Assembly (NCBI GenBank): GCA_028274885.1
Contig: JAQCMX010000050.1
Span: 1 to 12,492 of the forward strand
Length of the DNA: 12,492 bases
Origin: Haloarculaceae archaeon
GTDB lineage: Archaea > Halobacteriota > Halobacteria > Halobacteriales > Haloarculaceae
Reading direction: 5' to 3'
Numbering within the stretch: position 1 is the first letter of the stretch; every line of letters begins with the position of its first letter. This document shows positions 1-6,111 of the stretch, piece after piece. Made by a program: the position numbers and the translations under genes. The notes beneath the pieces were generated by a model, which did not search any database, had not been told where the DNA came from, and saw only the letters and a list, made by a program, of their open reading frames with translations.

Positions 1-974
1 GAGTCGATCCCTGCGCCGCGCTCGACGAGTGAGAGCAGATCGGTCCCCTCGATGGTCACGTCCCGTTTCTCGATTGCGTTCCGAAGGTGGTCGTTTGCGA
101 CCCGTTCTGCCTCGCTGACCGCGGCGTCTACGTCCCCGGCGGCGGCCGTCAGCCGGTCGAGTTCCTCGTCGCCACGGATCGATCCGTCCGCGCCCAGCTG
201 TGCCAGTGCAGATTCGAGCGCGTCCAGTTGGCAGGGTGGCTCCAGAGCAGCCTGCCGGTGGACCCGGATGGCCGCCTGCAACGTCTCCCTGTTGTGGGCA
301 AAGAACGCGAGTGTCCGCTCCGGGACGACGCTCACCGGATCTTCGAGCGCAGTCGGTTCGACACGGATGTCCCCCTCGACATCGATCCCGGCAAACCCTT
401 CGTCCAGCGCGACGACGGTCGCGTAGCCACGCGCCAGTTCCGCGAGCTGTCGCGCATCGTCGACAAGTTCCACACTTATCTCCGGGACCGTCTCGCGGGC
501 CTCGGCGTAGCGCTCGCCGTCACGCGTTGCAAGACAGCGGTCGCGGACACGCACGCTCTCAGGTTCCGAGAGGGGTTCGACCGACGCGAGGGCCTCGCGC
601 ACCTCGAGTTCCGGGTCACGCTCCAGTGCCGTCGCAACGAGGCCTCTGACCTCCTCGATCCGCGACCGGCGTGCGCTCGGGTACAGTGTCTCGAGATGCT
701 TCTCGGCGTACGTCGTGACCGCCCGGTCTGTGAGCAACGCCAGCCCAGCCTGGTAGATCTCGCGGGCCCGTGGTGTCGCCGCGAAGTCCCCGGGATCGTC
801 GTGTCGCTCTCGGATTGCGGCCCGGGCGATCCGCGCAGCGCGGCCGTCGCTGATCCCGGGCGCCCGTGCGATCGCCGCCACGTCCCCCTCACGGAGCGCA
901 CGTTCGGGATCGTCGAGTTCCCGTAACGCGTCGGCGGTTTTCGTCCCGACACCCGGGATCGCCTCCAGATCCAT
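1..974 (-). CDS. Helix-hairpin-helix MutS-family DNA repair protein, N-terminal part (runs off window)
   Basis: The reading frame is open from an ATG at 972-974 to the left edge, giving about 324 residues with no stop. The N-terminus reads MDLEAIPGVGTKTADALREL and is followed by a second hairpin, ARAPGISDGRAARIARAAI. Together they form a tandem helix-hairpin-helix DNA-binding module (about residues 1-55). The following helical part (YPSARRSRIEEVRGLVATAL, then RDVTIEGTDLLSLVERGAG near the edge) resembles the core of archaeal MutS-related proteins, often labelled MutS5 or MutS-like. In that family a P-loop ATPase lies at the C-terminus. It would be left of the window, so ATPase motifs cannot be checked. 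The inferred role is recognition of DNA structures or mismatches. The gene is divergent from the phosphodiesterase gene and has an A/T run at 1000-1006, about 26 bases upstream, but no good TATA box. The family call comes from the HhH module and overall resemblance and is not proven. Confidence 0.75.
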   Translation of the reverse strand, partial: MDLEAIPGVGTKTADALRELDDPERALREGDVAAIARAPGISDGRAARIARAAIRERHDDPGDFAATPRAREIYQAGLALLTDRAVTTYAEKHLETLYPSARRSRIEEVRGLVATALERDPELEVREALASVEPLSEPESVRVRDRCLATRDGERYAEARETVPEISVELVDDARQLAELARGYATVVALDEGFAGIDVEGDIRVEPTALEDPVSVVPERTLAFFAHNRETLQAAIRVHRQAALEPPCQLDALESALAQLGADGSIRGDEELDRLTAAAGDVDAAVSEAERVANDHLRNAIEKRDVTIEGTDLLSLVERGAGID

Positions 975-1020
975 CTACCCGTCTCAAACGCGGCGGAGGA
1001 AAAAAACCCAGCGAGCGCGG

Positions 1021-1035
1021 ATCGGAATGTCCGAT
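1021..1035. repeat. Short inverted repeat in the divergent MutS/phosphodiesterase intergenic region
   Basis: ATCGGA and TCCGAT face each other across a 3-base spacer (ATG). The 145-base gap otherwise shows only a purine run at 996-1006. The repeat could be a small operator serving either divergent gene, or chance in GC-rich DNA. Confidence 0.3.
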
Positions 1036-1119
1036 AGCTGTGTGGTGGCCGCTCTGTCCCTCGCTCGTCGACGGTCGGACGGCGAAACGCCTACAAGCAT
1101 CGCTCACCCAATCCTCGGT

Positions 1120-1779
1120 ATGCAGGTCGGTGTCATCTCCGATATCCACGGGAACAAGGTCGCACTCGACGCTGTCCTCTCGGATATGCCCCCCGTCGAC
1201 GCGCTCGTCTGTGCCGGCGACGTGGTCGGGTACAACCCCTGGCACGCCGACTGCGTCGCAGTCGTCCGCAACCGCGGGGTACCGACGGTTACCGGCAACC
1301 ACGACCGCGCCGTCGCTGGCGGTGGCACCTTCGGGTTCAACAGCACGGCGGGCGCGGGCGTCCGTCACGCCCGCGAGACACTCACCGACGAGCAGATCGG
1401 GTGGCTCGACTCCCTACCCGACAGCCGCCGGGAGTTCGACGGCCGACTCCGGATCGTCCACGGTCACCCGGACGACCCCAACCGGTACACCTTCCCGGAC
1501 GAATTCGCCCCGACCCTGCTCGGTGAGGAAGACGCGCTCGTGTTGGGCCACACCCACGTCCAGGGTCACGAGCAGTTCGACGACGGGGTAGTTCTCAACC
1601 CTGGCAGTGTCGGACAACCGCGAGACGGGGACCCCCGCGCGGCGTACGCAATCCTCGATCTCGCGGAACGAACCGTGCACGAACGCCGGGTCAGCTACGA
1701 TATCGAGCGCGTCAAACACGAGATCGAGTCGGCCGACCTGCCTGAACGCCTCGCCAGTCGTCTCGAAGAGGGGCAGTGA
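1120..1779 (+). CDS. Calcineurin-like metallophosphoesterase (YfcE/MJ0936-type)
   Basis: This gene encodes 219 residues. All metallophosphoesterase motifs are present in order: D8-x-H10 in ISDIHGN, AGD (D34), GNHD (N60, H61), HGH (113-115) and GHTH (143-146). A NPGSVGQPR signature (160-168) is typical of the YfcE/MJ0936 group of small two-metal phosphodiesterases. Members hydrolyse phosphodiesters in vitro, and the physiological substrate is usually unknown. No signal peptide or membrane segment is visible, so it is likely cytoplasmic. I chose the ATG at 1120 because the catalytic first strand starts directly there (MQVGVISDIH). An upstream ATG at 1027 would add 31 residues lacking family character and would lie in the intergenic inverted repeat. 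A weak TATA-like CTACAA around 1091 is at the right distance for a leaderless start. The gene converges with aspartate kinase, leaving 29 bases between stop codons. Confidence 0.9.
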   Translation: MQVGVISDIHGNKVALDAVLSDMPPVDALVCAGDVVGYNPWHADCVAVVRNRGVPTVTGNHDRAVAGGGTFGFNSTAGAGVRHARETLTDEQIGWLDSLPDSRREFDGRLRIVHGHPDDPNRYTFPDEFAPTLLGEEDALVLGHTHVQGHEQFDDGVVLNPGSVGQPRDGDPRAAYAILDLAERTVHERRVSYDIERVKHEIESADLPERLASRLEEGQ

Positions 1780-1808
1780 GGTTGCCCCGGCTGGCGTGAT
1801 CGGTGTGC

Positions 1809-2993
1809 TCACGTAACGACCGACTTGATGAGATCGAGCGCATCGTCACAGTCCTCCCACGGGACAAAAAGCGAGACCGAGGTTGCGCTCGTGACAACGT
1901 CGTGGAGGTAGATGCGGTTTTCTGCAAGTGCTGTGAGCAACTGATTGACCGCTCCACTTTCGTTCTGGAGGTCACCGCCGGTGACCCGGATGACTGCGAT
2001 ATCCTTCTCCAGCGTGACACTCGACAGGGTATCATCTTTTATTACGGAACTGTGGAGCAGTGCTTCGGCTTCCTCGGCGTCCCCGTCATCGACGTAGAAA
2101 CTGATCGAGTCCATCCCGCTGGAGACGGTCTCGATGTTGATTCCGGCATCCGCGAGTGCGCCTGACAGCGTTGCGAGGATGCCAGCCTCGTTGCGGATCG
2201 CGCGGCCGGCGACTGTCAGACAGACCAGTGGGCGCTCCTGGAGGTCGACCAGATTTTCGAACTCACCTTTGATCGAGGTTCCGCCGCTTAGTAGGCCCCC
2301 GTGCTGGTGGTGGACGACCCGGACCCTGAGATCGCCACTCTTGTATGCCAACGCCGAGGGTGCCACCACCTCCGCCCCCCGGAACGAGAGGTTCCGGAGT
2401 TCGTCGACCGTGATCTCGCCGACGTTACGCGCACCCTCCACGACGTTCGGATCACCGGTCATAACCCCCTCGACGTCAGTCACGATCACGACCTCGTCGG
2501 CTTGCATGTAGTTGCCCAGCATGACCGCCGTCGTGTCGCTTCCGCCCCGGCCAAGCGTGGTGATCGTTCCGCTATGATCCTGTGCTAAAAAACCCGTAAT
2601 AACCGGGACGATCCCCTCGCTCATCCGTTCGGCGCACCGTTTTGCCCGTTTTCCCGTCTCCTGTACGTCGACCTCGCCAAACTCGTCGGTGATGATCGGC
2701 CACTCCGGACGGCCCGGTTCGAGAAACGTCGAATCAATATCGCGTGACTCGAGTGCCCCCTTGAGCATCCGCACGGAGGTCCGCTCGCCCATACTGACGA
2801 TCTCTGCTCTGTCCTCCTCGCTCGCTTCGAACTTCATCTCCTCGAGCAGCGTGTCTGTCGTCCCCCCCATTGCGCTGACGACCACGGCGACCTCGTGGCC
2901 CTGTTCGACCGTGGCAGCGATCGAGTCGGCCGCGCGGTTGATCCGGTCACCGTTCGCAACGCTCGTCCCGCCGAACTTGGCGATTATACGCAT
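1809..2993 (-). CDS. lysC: Aspartate kinase
   Basis: This 394-residue enzyme phosphorylates aspartate to aspartyl-4-phosphate, the first step toward lysine, threonine, methionine and isoleucine. The amino-acid kinase domain (about 1-250) starts with KFGGTS (6-11) and has VVSAMGG (38-44), VITGFLAQD (131-139), TLGRGGSDTTAV (146-157) and the VTDVEGVMTGDP nucleotide-binding segment (171-182). Two ACT domains follow, about 256-316 (with NEAGILATLSGALADAGINI) and 331-393, as in feedback-regulated aspartate kinases. The effector amino acid cannot be read from the sequence. There is no homoserine dehydrogenase fusion. The ATG at 2993 is preferred because the kinase fold starts there and a Shine-Dalgarno AGGTGA precedes it by 4 bases. 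An in-frame ATG at 3065 would add 24 atypical residues. The neighbouring genes are not aspartate-pathway genes. Confidence 0.95.
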   Translation of the reverse strand: MRIIAKFGGTSVANGDRINRAADSIAATVEQGHEVAVVVSAMGGTTDTLLEEMKFEASEEDRAEIVSMGERTSVRMLKGALESRDIDSTFLEPGRPEWPIITDEFGEVDVQETGKRAKRCAERMSEGIVPVITGFLAQDHSGTITTLGRGGSDTTAVMLGNYMQADEVVIVTDVEGVMTGDPNVVEGARNVGEITVDELRNLSFRGAEVVAPSALAYKSGDLRVRVVHHQHGGLLSGGTSIKGEFENLVDLQERPLVCLTVAGRAIRNEAGILATLSGALADAGINIETVSSGMDSISFYVDDGDAEEAEALLHSSVIKDDTLSSVTLEKDIAVIRVTGGDLQNESGAVNQLLTALAENRIYLHDVVTSATSVSLFVPWEDCDDALDLIKSVVT

Positions 2994-2997
2994 CCTC

Positions 2998-3003
2998 TCA
3001 CCT
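2998..3003 (-). promoter_or_regulatory. Shine-Dalgarno site of aspartate kinase
   Basis: AGGTGA on the minus strand lies 4 bases upstream of the ATG at 2993 and complements the archaeal 16S 3' end. It decides for this start over the in-frame upstream ATG at 3065. It also implies a leadered mRNA, unlike several neighbours that look leaderless. Confidence 0.55.
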
Positions 3004-3050
3004 GTCGCGTGCGTCCAACACTCATTTTCGGCCTGTTCGGTATCGCTGTG

Positions 3051-3058
3051 AATAATTG
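3051..3058 (-). promoter_or_regulatory. Possible TATA element for aspartate kinase
   Basis: The A/T-rich octamer reads CAATTATT on the minus strand. It lies between the stop of the winged-helix gene (3097) and the kinase start. Transcription beginning about 26 bases downstream, near 3028, would give a leader of about 35 bases that contains the Shine-Dalgarno site. It is a weak match to the haloarchaeal TTTATA consensus. Confidence 0.3.
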
Positions 3059-3096
3059 CTTTCATCTCTCACGGGCCTGCTCCGCAAACGGCACTG

Positions 3097-3963
3097 TCAC
3101 CCCCTGGCGTAAAGCCAGGCACTCATCAAAGCGAGAGCGAACAACCCACCCGCAAAGAAGAGTGCACCCGGCGGGAGATTACCCGCGGTGTCCACGACTG
3201 TCTCGACCTCGTCGGTACCCGGGAGCGGCGACTCCTCGGGACGTACCGTCTCGCTTACCGCCGTATCCGCCGCGGCGTCCTGTCCCTCAGTTGCCCCCCC
3301 ACTGTCTGCCGTTTCGGCACCCTCCCCCGCCGTCTCCGCCTCGATCGATGGCTCGTCTGTGCTGTCTGTCTGGATCTCTCCCCCGGCCTCGTCGCCCTCG
3401 CTGTCTCCGGGTCCTGCGTCTCCGCCGTCCCCGCCTGCAGTCGCCTCGTCGGTCTCCTCCGGGGCCGTGCCCCCGTCGTCTGTCGTCCCGTCGACGGTGA
3501 CGGCCCCGTCTTCTGCCCAGGGGGCGCCGTCTTGAAACACTGCCTGGACGAGGAAGCTCGCGATTCCGAGGATTCCAACGGCGCCAAGCAGTCGCGAGAG
3601 CGCCGTCCGGATCGTCGAGCCCTTCTGTTGGTCGCCCGCGAAGATCACGAGTGGCTGATCTGCGGGTGCGTACACATCCATCTCCCGTCCCTTTGCCGAG
3701 TAGGCGGTGTCCACGACCTCTATCGCGCCTGCCTGTTCGAGTTTCTGGAGGTGGTACTGGACGTTCTGGACCGAGGTACCCACGGTGTCGGCAAGCGCCG
3801 ACGGCGGTGCAGGTTCCCGGTGCAGTTCACTCAATAACTCACGCGCTGTCGACGACGAGAGGGCGGCGAGAACATCGCCCGCGTCTTCGCTGTCGACGCC
3901 GATAACACGAGGGCCAGCGTCCTCGGACGGCTCGGCATCAGGCTCGGAGGGCAACAGCGACAT
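3097..3963 (-). CDS. Membrane-anchored winged-helix (ArsR-like) transcriptional regulator with acidic linker
   Basis: This 288-residue protein has a winged helix-turn-helix domain at about residues 31-100. LAALSSSTARELLSEL is followed by the recognition region SVQNVQYHLQKLEQAGAIEV and a wing ending in KGREMDVYAP. Next comes a conserved-looking segment (LVIFAGDQQKGSTIRTALSRL), then a membrane helix (about 124-143). About 118 residues rich in Asp, Glu, Gly, Thr, Ala and Ser follow (145-262, no Cys), and a second membrane helix reaches nearly to the C-terminus (266-285). The linker is probably extracellular, with both ends in the cytoplasm and the DNA-binding domain tethered at the membrane. Family knowledge supports DNA binding by such domains, but the signal and target genes are unknown. 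A TATA-like element 26-27 bases before the ATG supports this start. The gene is divergent from the SWIM gene. Confidence 0.85.
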   Translation of the reverse strand: MSLLPSEPDAEPSEDAGPRVIGVDSEDAGDVLAALSSSTARELLSELHREPAPPSALADTVGTSVQNVQYHLQKLEQAGAIEVVDTAYSAKGREMDVYAPADQPLVIFAGDQQKGSTIRTALSRLLGAVGILGIASFLVQAVFQDGAPWAEDGAVTVDGTTDDGGTAPEETDEATAGGDGGDAGPGDSEGDEAGGEIQTDSTDEPSIEAETAGEGAETADSGGATEGQDAAADTAVSETVRPEESPLPGTDEVETVVDTAGNLPPGALFFAGGLFALALMSAWLYARG

Positions 3964-3986
3964 CGACAGAGGTTTTGCGGCTCTCC

Positions 3987-3994
3987 GATATCAA
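3987..3994 (-). promoter_or_regulatory. TATA element of the winged-helix regulator gene
   Basis: TTGATATC on the minus strand is centred about 27 bases upstream of the ATG at 3963. This spacing predicts a leaderless mRNA and supports the chosen start. Confidence 0.5.
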
Positions 3995-4017
3995 CGTTGT
4001 CTCTGGGACCGACGCCA

Positions 4018-4025
4018 TTTTTATC
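4018..4025 (+). promoter_or_regulatory. TATA element of the SWIM zinc-finger gene
   Basis: TTTTTATC is centred about 26 bases upstream of the GTG at 4047, the expected spacing for a leaderless haloarchaeal transcript. It lies about 30 bases from the opposing TATA element of the divergent winged-helix gene, so the two promoters share an 83-base intergenic region. Confidence 0.6.
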
Positions 4026-4046
4026 CTCGCTTGCGAACTATCCCCT

Positions 4047-4394
4047 GTGACAGCGGTCGACGAGTGGGAACGAGCGCTCGCGGATGCCGGTGAACTCTCC
4101 CCCGATGTAGTCGACCGGATCGTCTCCTTGCACGGCAACCGCGGTCACCGCGCCCTCGAAGCCGTCGCGGAACAGCGTGTCAAGGCCTACCGGGACTTTA
4201 CCGTTGTCGTTGGCCACGCCGAGGAGTACATCGTCGAGAACGACGCCTGCACCTGCAAGGACGCGGAGTACAACCTCGACACGGCCGATCCCGAACAGCT
4301 GTGCTGGCACGCGATCGCCGTCCGGATCGCCCGCGCTATCGACGAACTGGACGCACACGATATGTGGTACTCCGACGTCCGGGACTTTGTTTAA
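4047..4394 (+). CDS. SWIM zinc-finger domain protein
   Basis: This gene encodes 115 residues from a GTG start. The SWIM signature CxC...CxH is complete: C68-T-C70, then C86-W-H88 after a 15-residue insert (ACTCKDAEYN ... EQLCWHAIAVRIA). SWIM zinc fingers bind DNA or mediate protein contacts in diverse chromatin and recombination proteins. The specific role of this short archaeal type is not known to me. The N-terminal 60 residues are predicted mostly helical and contain HGNRGHRALEAVAEQRV. An ATG at 3975 in the same frame would extend the protein by 24 residues, but that extension would cover the TATA box at 4018-4025. The GTG at 4047 sits exactly one promoter spacing downstream, so I prefer it. 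The product is probably cytoplasmic, and the gene may be co-regulated with the divergent membrane regulator. Confidence 0.75.
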   Translation: MTAVDEWERALADAGELSPDVVDRIVSLHGNRGHRALEAVAEQRVKAYRDFTVVVGHAEEYIVENDACTCKDAEYNLDTADPEQLCWHAIAVRIARAIDELDAHDMWYSDVRDFV

Positions 4395-4398
4395 AAGG

Positions 4399-4413
4399 AT
4401 CCGCCGCCCGGAT
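4399..4413 (+). terminator. Weak hairpin after the SWIM gene
   Basis: ATCCG and CGGAT pair across a 5-base loop, starting 5 bases past the stop codon. No strong U-tract follows. It is a possible terminator or simply a short chance repeat. Confidence 0.3.
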
Positions 4414-4467
4414 AGTGTCAGATGTGAGAAATAAAATTGATACCCCTGTCCGTGCGAACGTTCAGAT

Positions 4468-4626
4468 ATGATCAAAAAATTGATTGGCCTCCTCTGGTCG
4501 CTCGTCAAGCTACCGGTGAAACTGGTGATGCTCCCGTTCAAAATCGTTTCGTTTGTTATCAGCCTCGTCATCTACGGCGTGGTACTTGCGATCCTCGGCG
4601 GGGTCATCTACTTCGTCGTCATTTAG
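4468..4626 (+). CDS. Small membrane protein, 52 residues
   Basis: The product begins MIKKLIGLLWSLVKLPVKLV, continues MLPFKIVSF and ends in a hydrophobic helix, about residues 29-52, close to the C-terminus (VIYGVVLAILGGVIYFVVI). The N-terminal half alternates hydrophobic residues with evenly spaced lysines and carries two offset 7-residue units, KLPVKLV and MLPFKIV. It looks like an amphipathic basic helix lying on the membrane before one transmembrane helix. This positive charge is unusual beside the acidic proteins encoded around it. It has no recognised catalytic motif, and the function is unknown. Upstream, A/T-rich stretches (TTTAAAA near 4391 and AAATAAAA at 4429-4436) could serve as promoter. 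It ends 26 bases from the convergent cyclodeaminase-family gene. The uninterrupted hydrophobic design and good start context argue that it is real despite its size. Confidence 0.7.
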   Translation: MIKKLIGLLWSLVKLPVKLVMLPFKIVSFVISLVIYGVVLAILGGVIYFVVI

Positions 4627-4652
4627 TCCGGTGGGGTGGCTCCGGGCGCTGT

Positions 4653-5639
4653 TCACGTGGACGTACCCGTAAGCGAGAAGGGGGTCCCGATCCCCCGATC
4701 CCGGGCCCGTTTGTAGACGGCGTGTGCGGCAGCCACGTCCTGGATTGCGAGCCCTGTCGAGTCGAAAACCGTCACACCGTCCGCCGGGGTCCGTCCGCTT
4801 GCACGCCCCATAACGATTTCCCCCAGTTCCGCGTGGATGTCGCTGTCCTCGAGGAGGCCCTCGCTCCAGGGGACGTTGATCTCCCCGGAGTGGGTACACT
4901 GCTCGTGGTCGTCGATGACGAGCGTGGCCGCCTGGAGGATCCCGTCGGCGATCTCGTGTTTCCCCGTGGCGTCTGCGCCGATTGCGTTGATGTGGGTCCC
5001 CTCGCCAACCTCGGTGACGATCGGTTCCGTAACCGGCGTCGTCGTCGAGACGACGTCACACGCCCCTGCGGCCTCAATCGTCCCAGCACGAACCTCGTAG
5101 CTGTCCTCGTACCGCTCCCGAAACGCCTCGACCGCGTCGTCGTCGACGTCGCTGACGACGACCGTCGTGATGTCGCGCACCTCGGCGATGGCCTCGAGTT
5201 GGGTGTGTGACTGGACCCCCGCCCCCACAATCCCCAACGAGGTCGCGTCCTCACGGGCGAGATGGTCGGTCGCGACGGCCGCCGCGGCCCCGGTTCGCAG
5301 TCTGGTGAGGGTCGTCCCATCGAGCACAGCCAGCGGGGCCGCAGTTTCGGGATCCGAGTAGATCATCGTCCCCAGTACCGTCGGCAGGCCGTGTTCCGTT
5401 GGGTTGTCCGGGTGGGCGTTGACCCACTTCACCCCTGCTGCGTCCCACTCCCCGGTATCGAGGTACGCGGGCATCGACCGGAAGTCGCCGTTGTACCGCG
5501 GGAGGTCCACGTAGGACTTTGCCGGCATCTGTGCGTCGCCACGGGAGTAGGCCGCAAACGCCTCCGCAACCGCGTCGATCATCTCGCTCGTCCGGGCGCT
5601 CTCGCTCACGTCCTGAGCATCGAGAAGCAGGGTCTCCAT
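4653..5639 (-). CDS. Ornithine cyclodeaminase / archaeal alanine dehydrogenase family (mu-crystallin) enzyme
   Basis: This 328-residue protein has the family hallmarks: MPAKSYV (K41), GVKWVNAHPDNP (K71, substrate carboxylate region), LTRLRTGAAAAVA (111-123), a Rossmann dinucleotide motif GIVGAGVQ (136-143), INAIGAD (D223, the expected catalytic acid) and FDSTGLAIQD (292-301). The family uses NAD(P)H either for reversible alanine deamination (archaeal AlaDH) or for converting ornithine to proline with ammonia release. Sequence alone does not settle which reaction applies. It is cytoplasmic, with the usual family length. The ATG at 5639 gives the family-like METLLL start. A GTG at 5663 would add eight residues. 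An A/T-rich TATAAAA lies only 7-13 bases upstream, too close to be this start's TATA box. It is better placed as the hisI promoter on the other strand. Confidence 0.88.
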   Translation of the reverse strand: METLLLDAQDVSESARTSEMIDAVAEAFAAYSRGDAQMPAKSYVDLPRYNGDFRSMPAYLDTGEWDAAGVKWVNAHPDNPTEHGLPTVLGTMIYSDPETAAPLAVLDGTTLTRLRTGAAAAVATDHLAREDATSLGIVGAGVQSHTQLEAIAEVRDITTVVVSDVDDDAVEAFRERYEDSYEVRAGTIEAAGACDVVSTTTPVTEPIVTEVGEGTHINAIGADATGKHEIADGILQAATLVIDDHEQCTHSGEINVPWSEGLLEDSDIHAELGEIVMGRASGRTPADGVTVFDSTGLAIQDVAAAHAVYKRARDRGIGTPFSLTGTST

Positions 5640-5645
5640 GTTTCC

Positions 5646-5652
5646 TTTTATA
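5646..5652 (+). promoter_or_regulatory. TATA element in the divergent cyclodeaminase/hisI region
   Basis: TTTTATA is an excellent haloarchaeal TATA match on the plus strand. Initiation about 26 bases downstream would fall at 5675, giving either a leader of about 58 bases to the hisI ATG at 5734 or a leaderless GTG start at 5674. The same bases read TATAAAA on the minus strand immediately upstream of the cyclodeaminase-family ATG. Confidence 0.5.
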
Positions 5653-5733
5653 CTGGCGTCCACTTAGTGATTTGTGGCGGGGGCAAAACGAGACAAGACA
5701 AGACATATGTCGGACACAATCCACCCCTGTCGT

Positions 5734-6111
5734 ATGAGCAGCGACACCGCGGCTCCAACCCTCGAGTTCGACGAGGATGGACTACTGCCCGCCGTCGCAC
5801 AGGACGTCGACTCCGGCGAGGTGCTGATGCTCGCCTACGTCACGCGCGAGGCCATCGAACGGACCCGGGAGACCGGCCTCGCACACTACTACTCGCGCAG
5901 TCGGGAGGAACTCTGGCAGAAAGGCCAGTCAAGCGACCATGTCCAGAAGACCGCGGAGATCCGCGTCGACTGTGACGGTGACGCAGTCCTGTATCTCGTC
6001 GAGCAGGCCGGCGGGGCCTGTCACACCGGGTACGAATCGTGTTTCTACCGCACGCTCGACGGCGATATCGTCGGAGATCGCGTCTTCGATCCGGAAGATG
6101 TCTACGAGTGA
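5734..6111 (+). CDS. hisI: Phosphoribosyl-AMP cyclohydrolase
   Basis: This 125-residue enzyme opens the purine ring of phosphoribosyl-AMP, the third step of histidine synthesis. It is a stand-alone HisI without the HisE pyrophosphohydrolase domain. Visible motifs are LMLAYVTREA (31-40), HYYSRSREELWQKGQSS (51-67), the metal site DCDGDA (79-84) and ACHTGYESCFYR (95-106). The three cysteines C80, C96 and C103 match the family zinc ligands, and D79, D81 and D83 match the magnesium ligands. The start at 5734 is chosen because it gives the usual short N-terminus before EFDEDGLLPAV. In-frame alternatives are ATG 5707 and GTG 5674. No other his gene is in the window, in keeping with the scattered his genes of haloarchaea. 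The 3' end overlaps the next gene by 14 bases, so the two are probably co-transcribed and translationally coupled. Confidence 0.95.
   Translation: MSSDTAAPTLEFDEDGLLPAVAQDVDSGEVLMLAYVTREAIERTRETGLAHYYSRSREELWQKGQSSDHVQKTAEIRVDCDGDAVLYLVEQAGGACHTGYESCFYRTLDGDIVGDRVFDPEDVYE

Noticed and set aside
87..926. Long plus-strand frame of 279 residues opposite the MutS-family gene
   Set aside because: The opposite strand encodes a clear helix-hairpin-helix MutS-like protein over the same bases. The plus frame is an antisense shadow from GC-rich codon bias.
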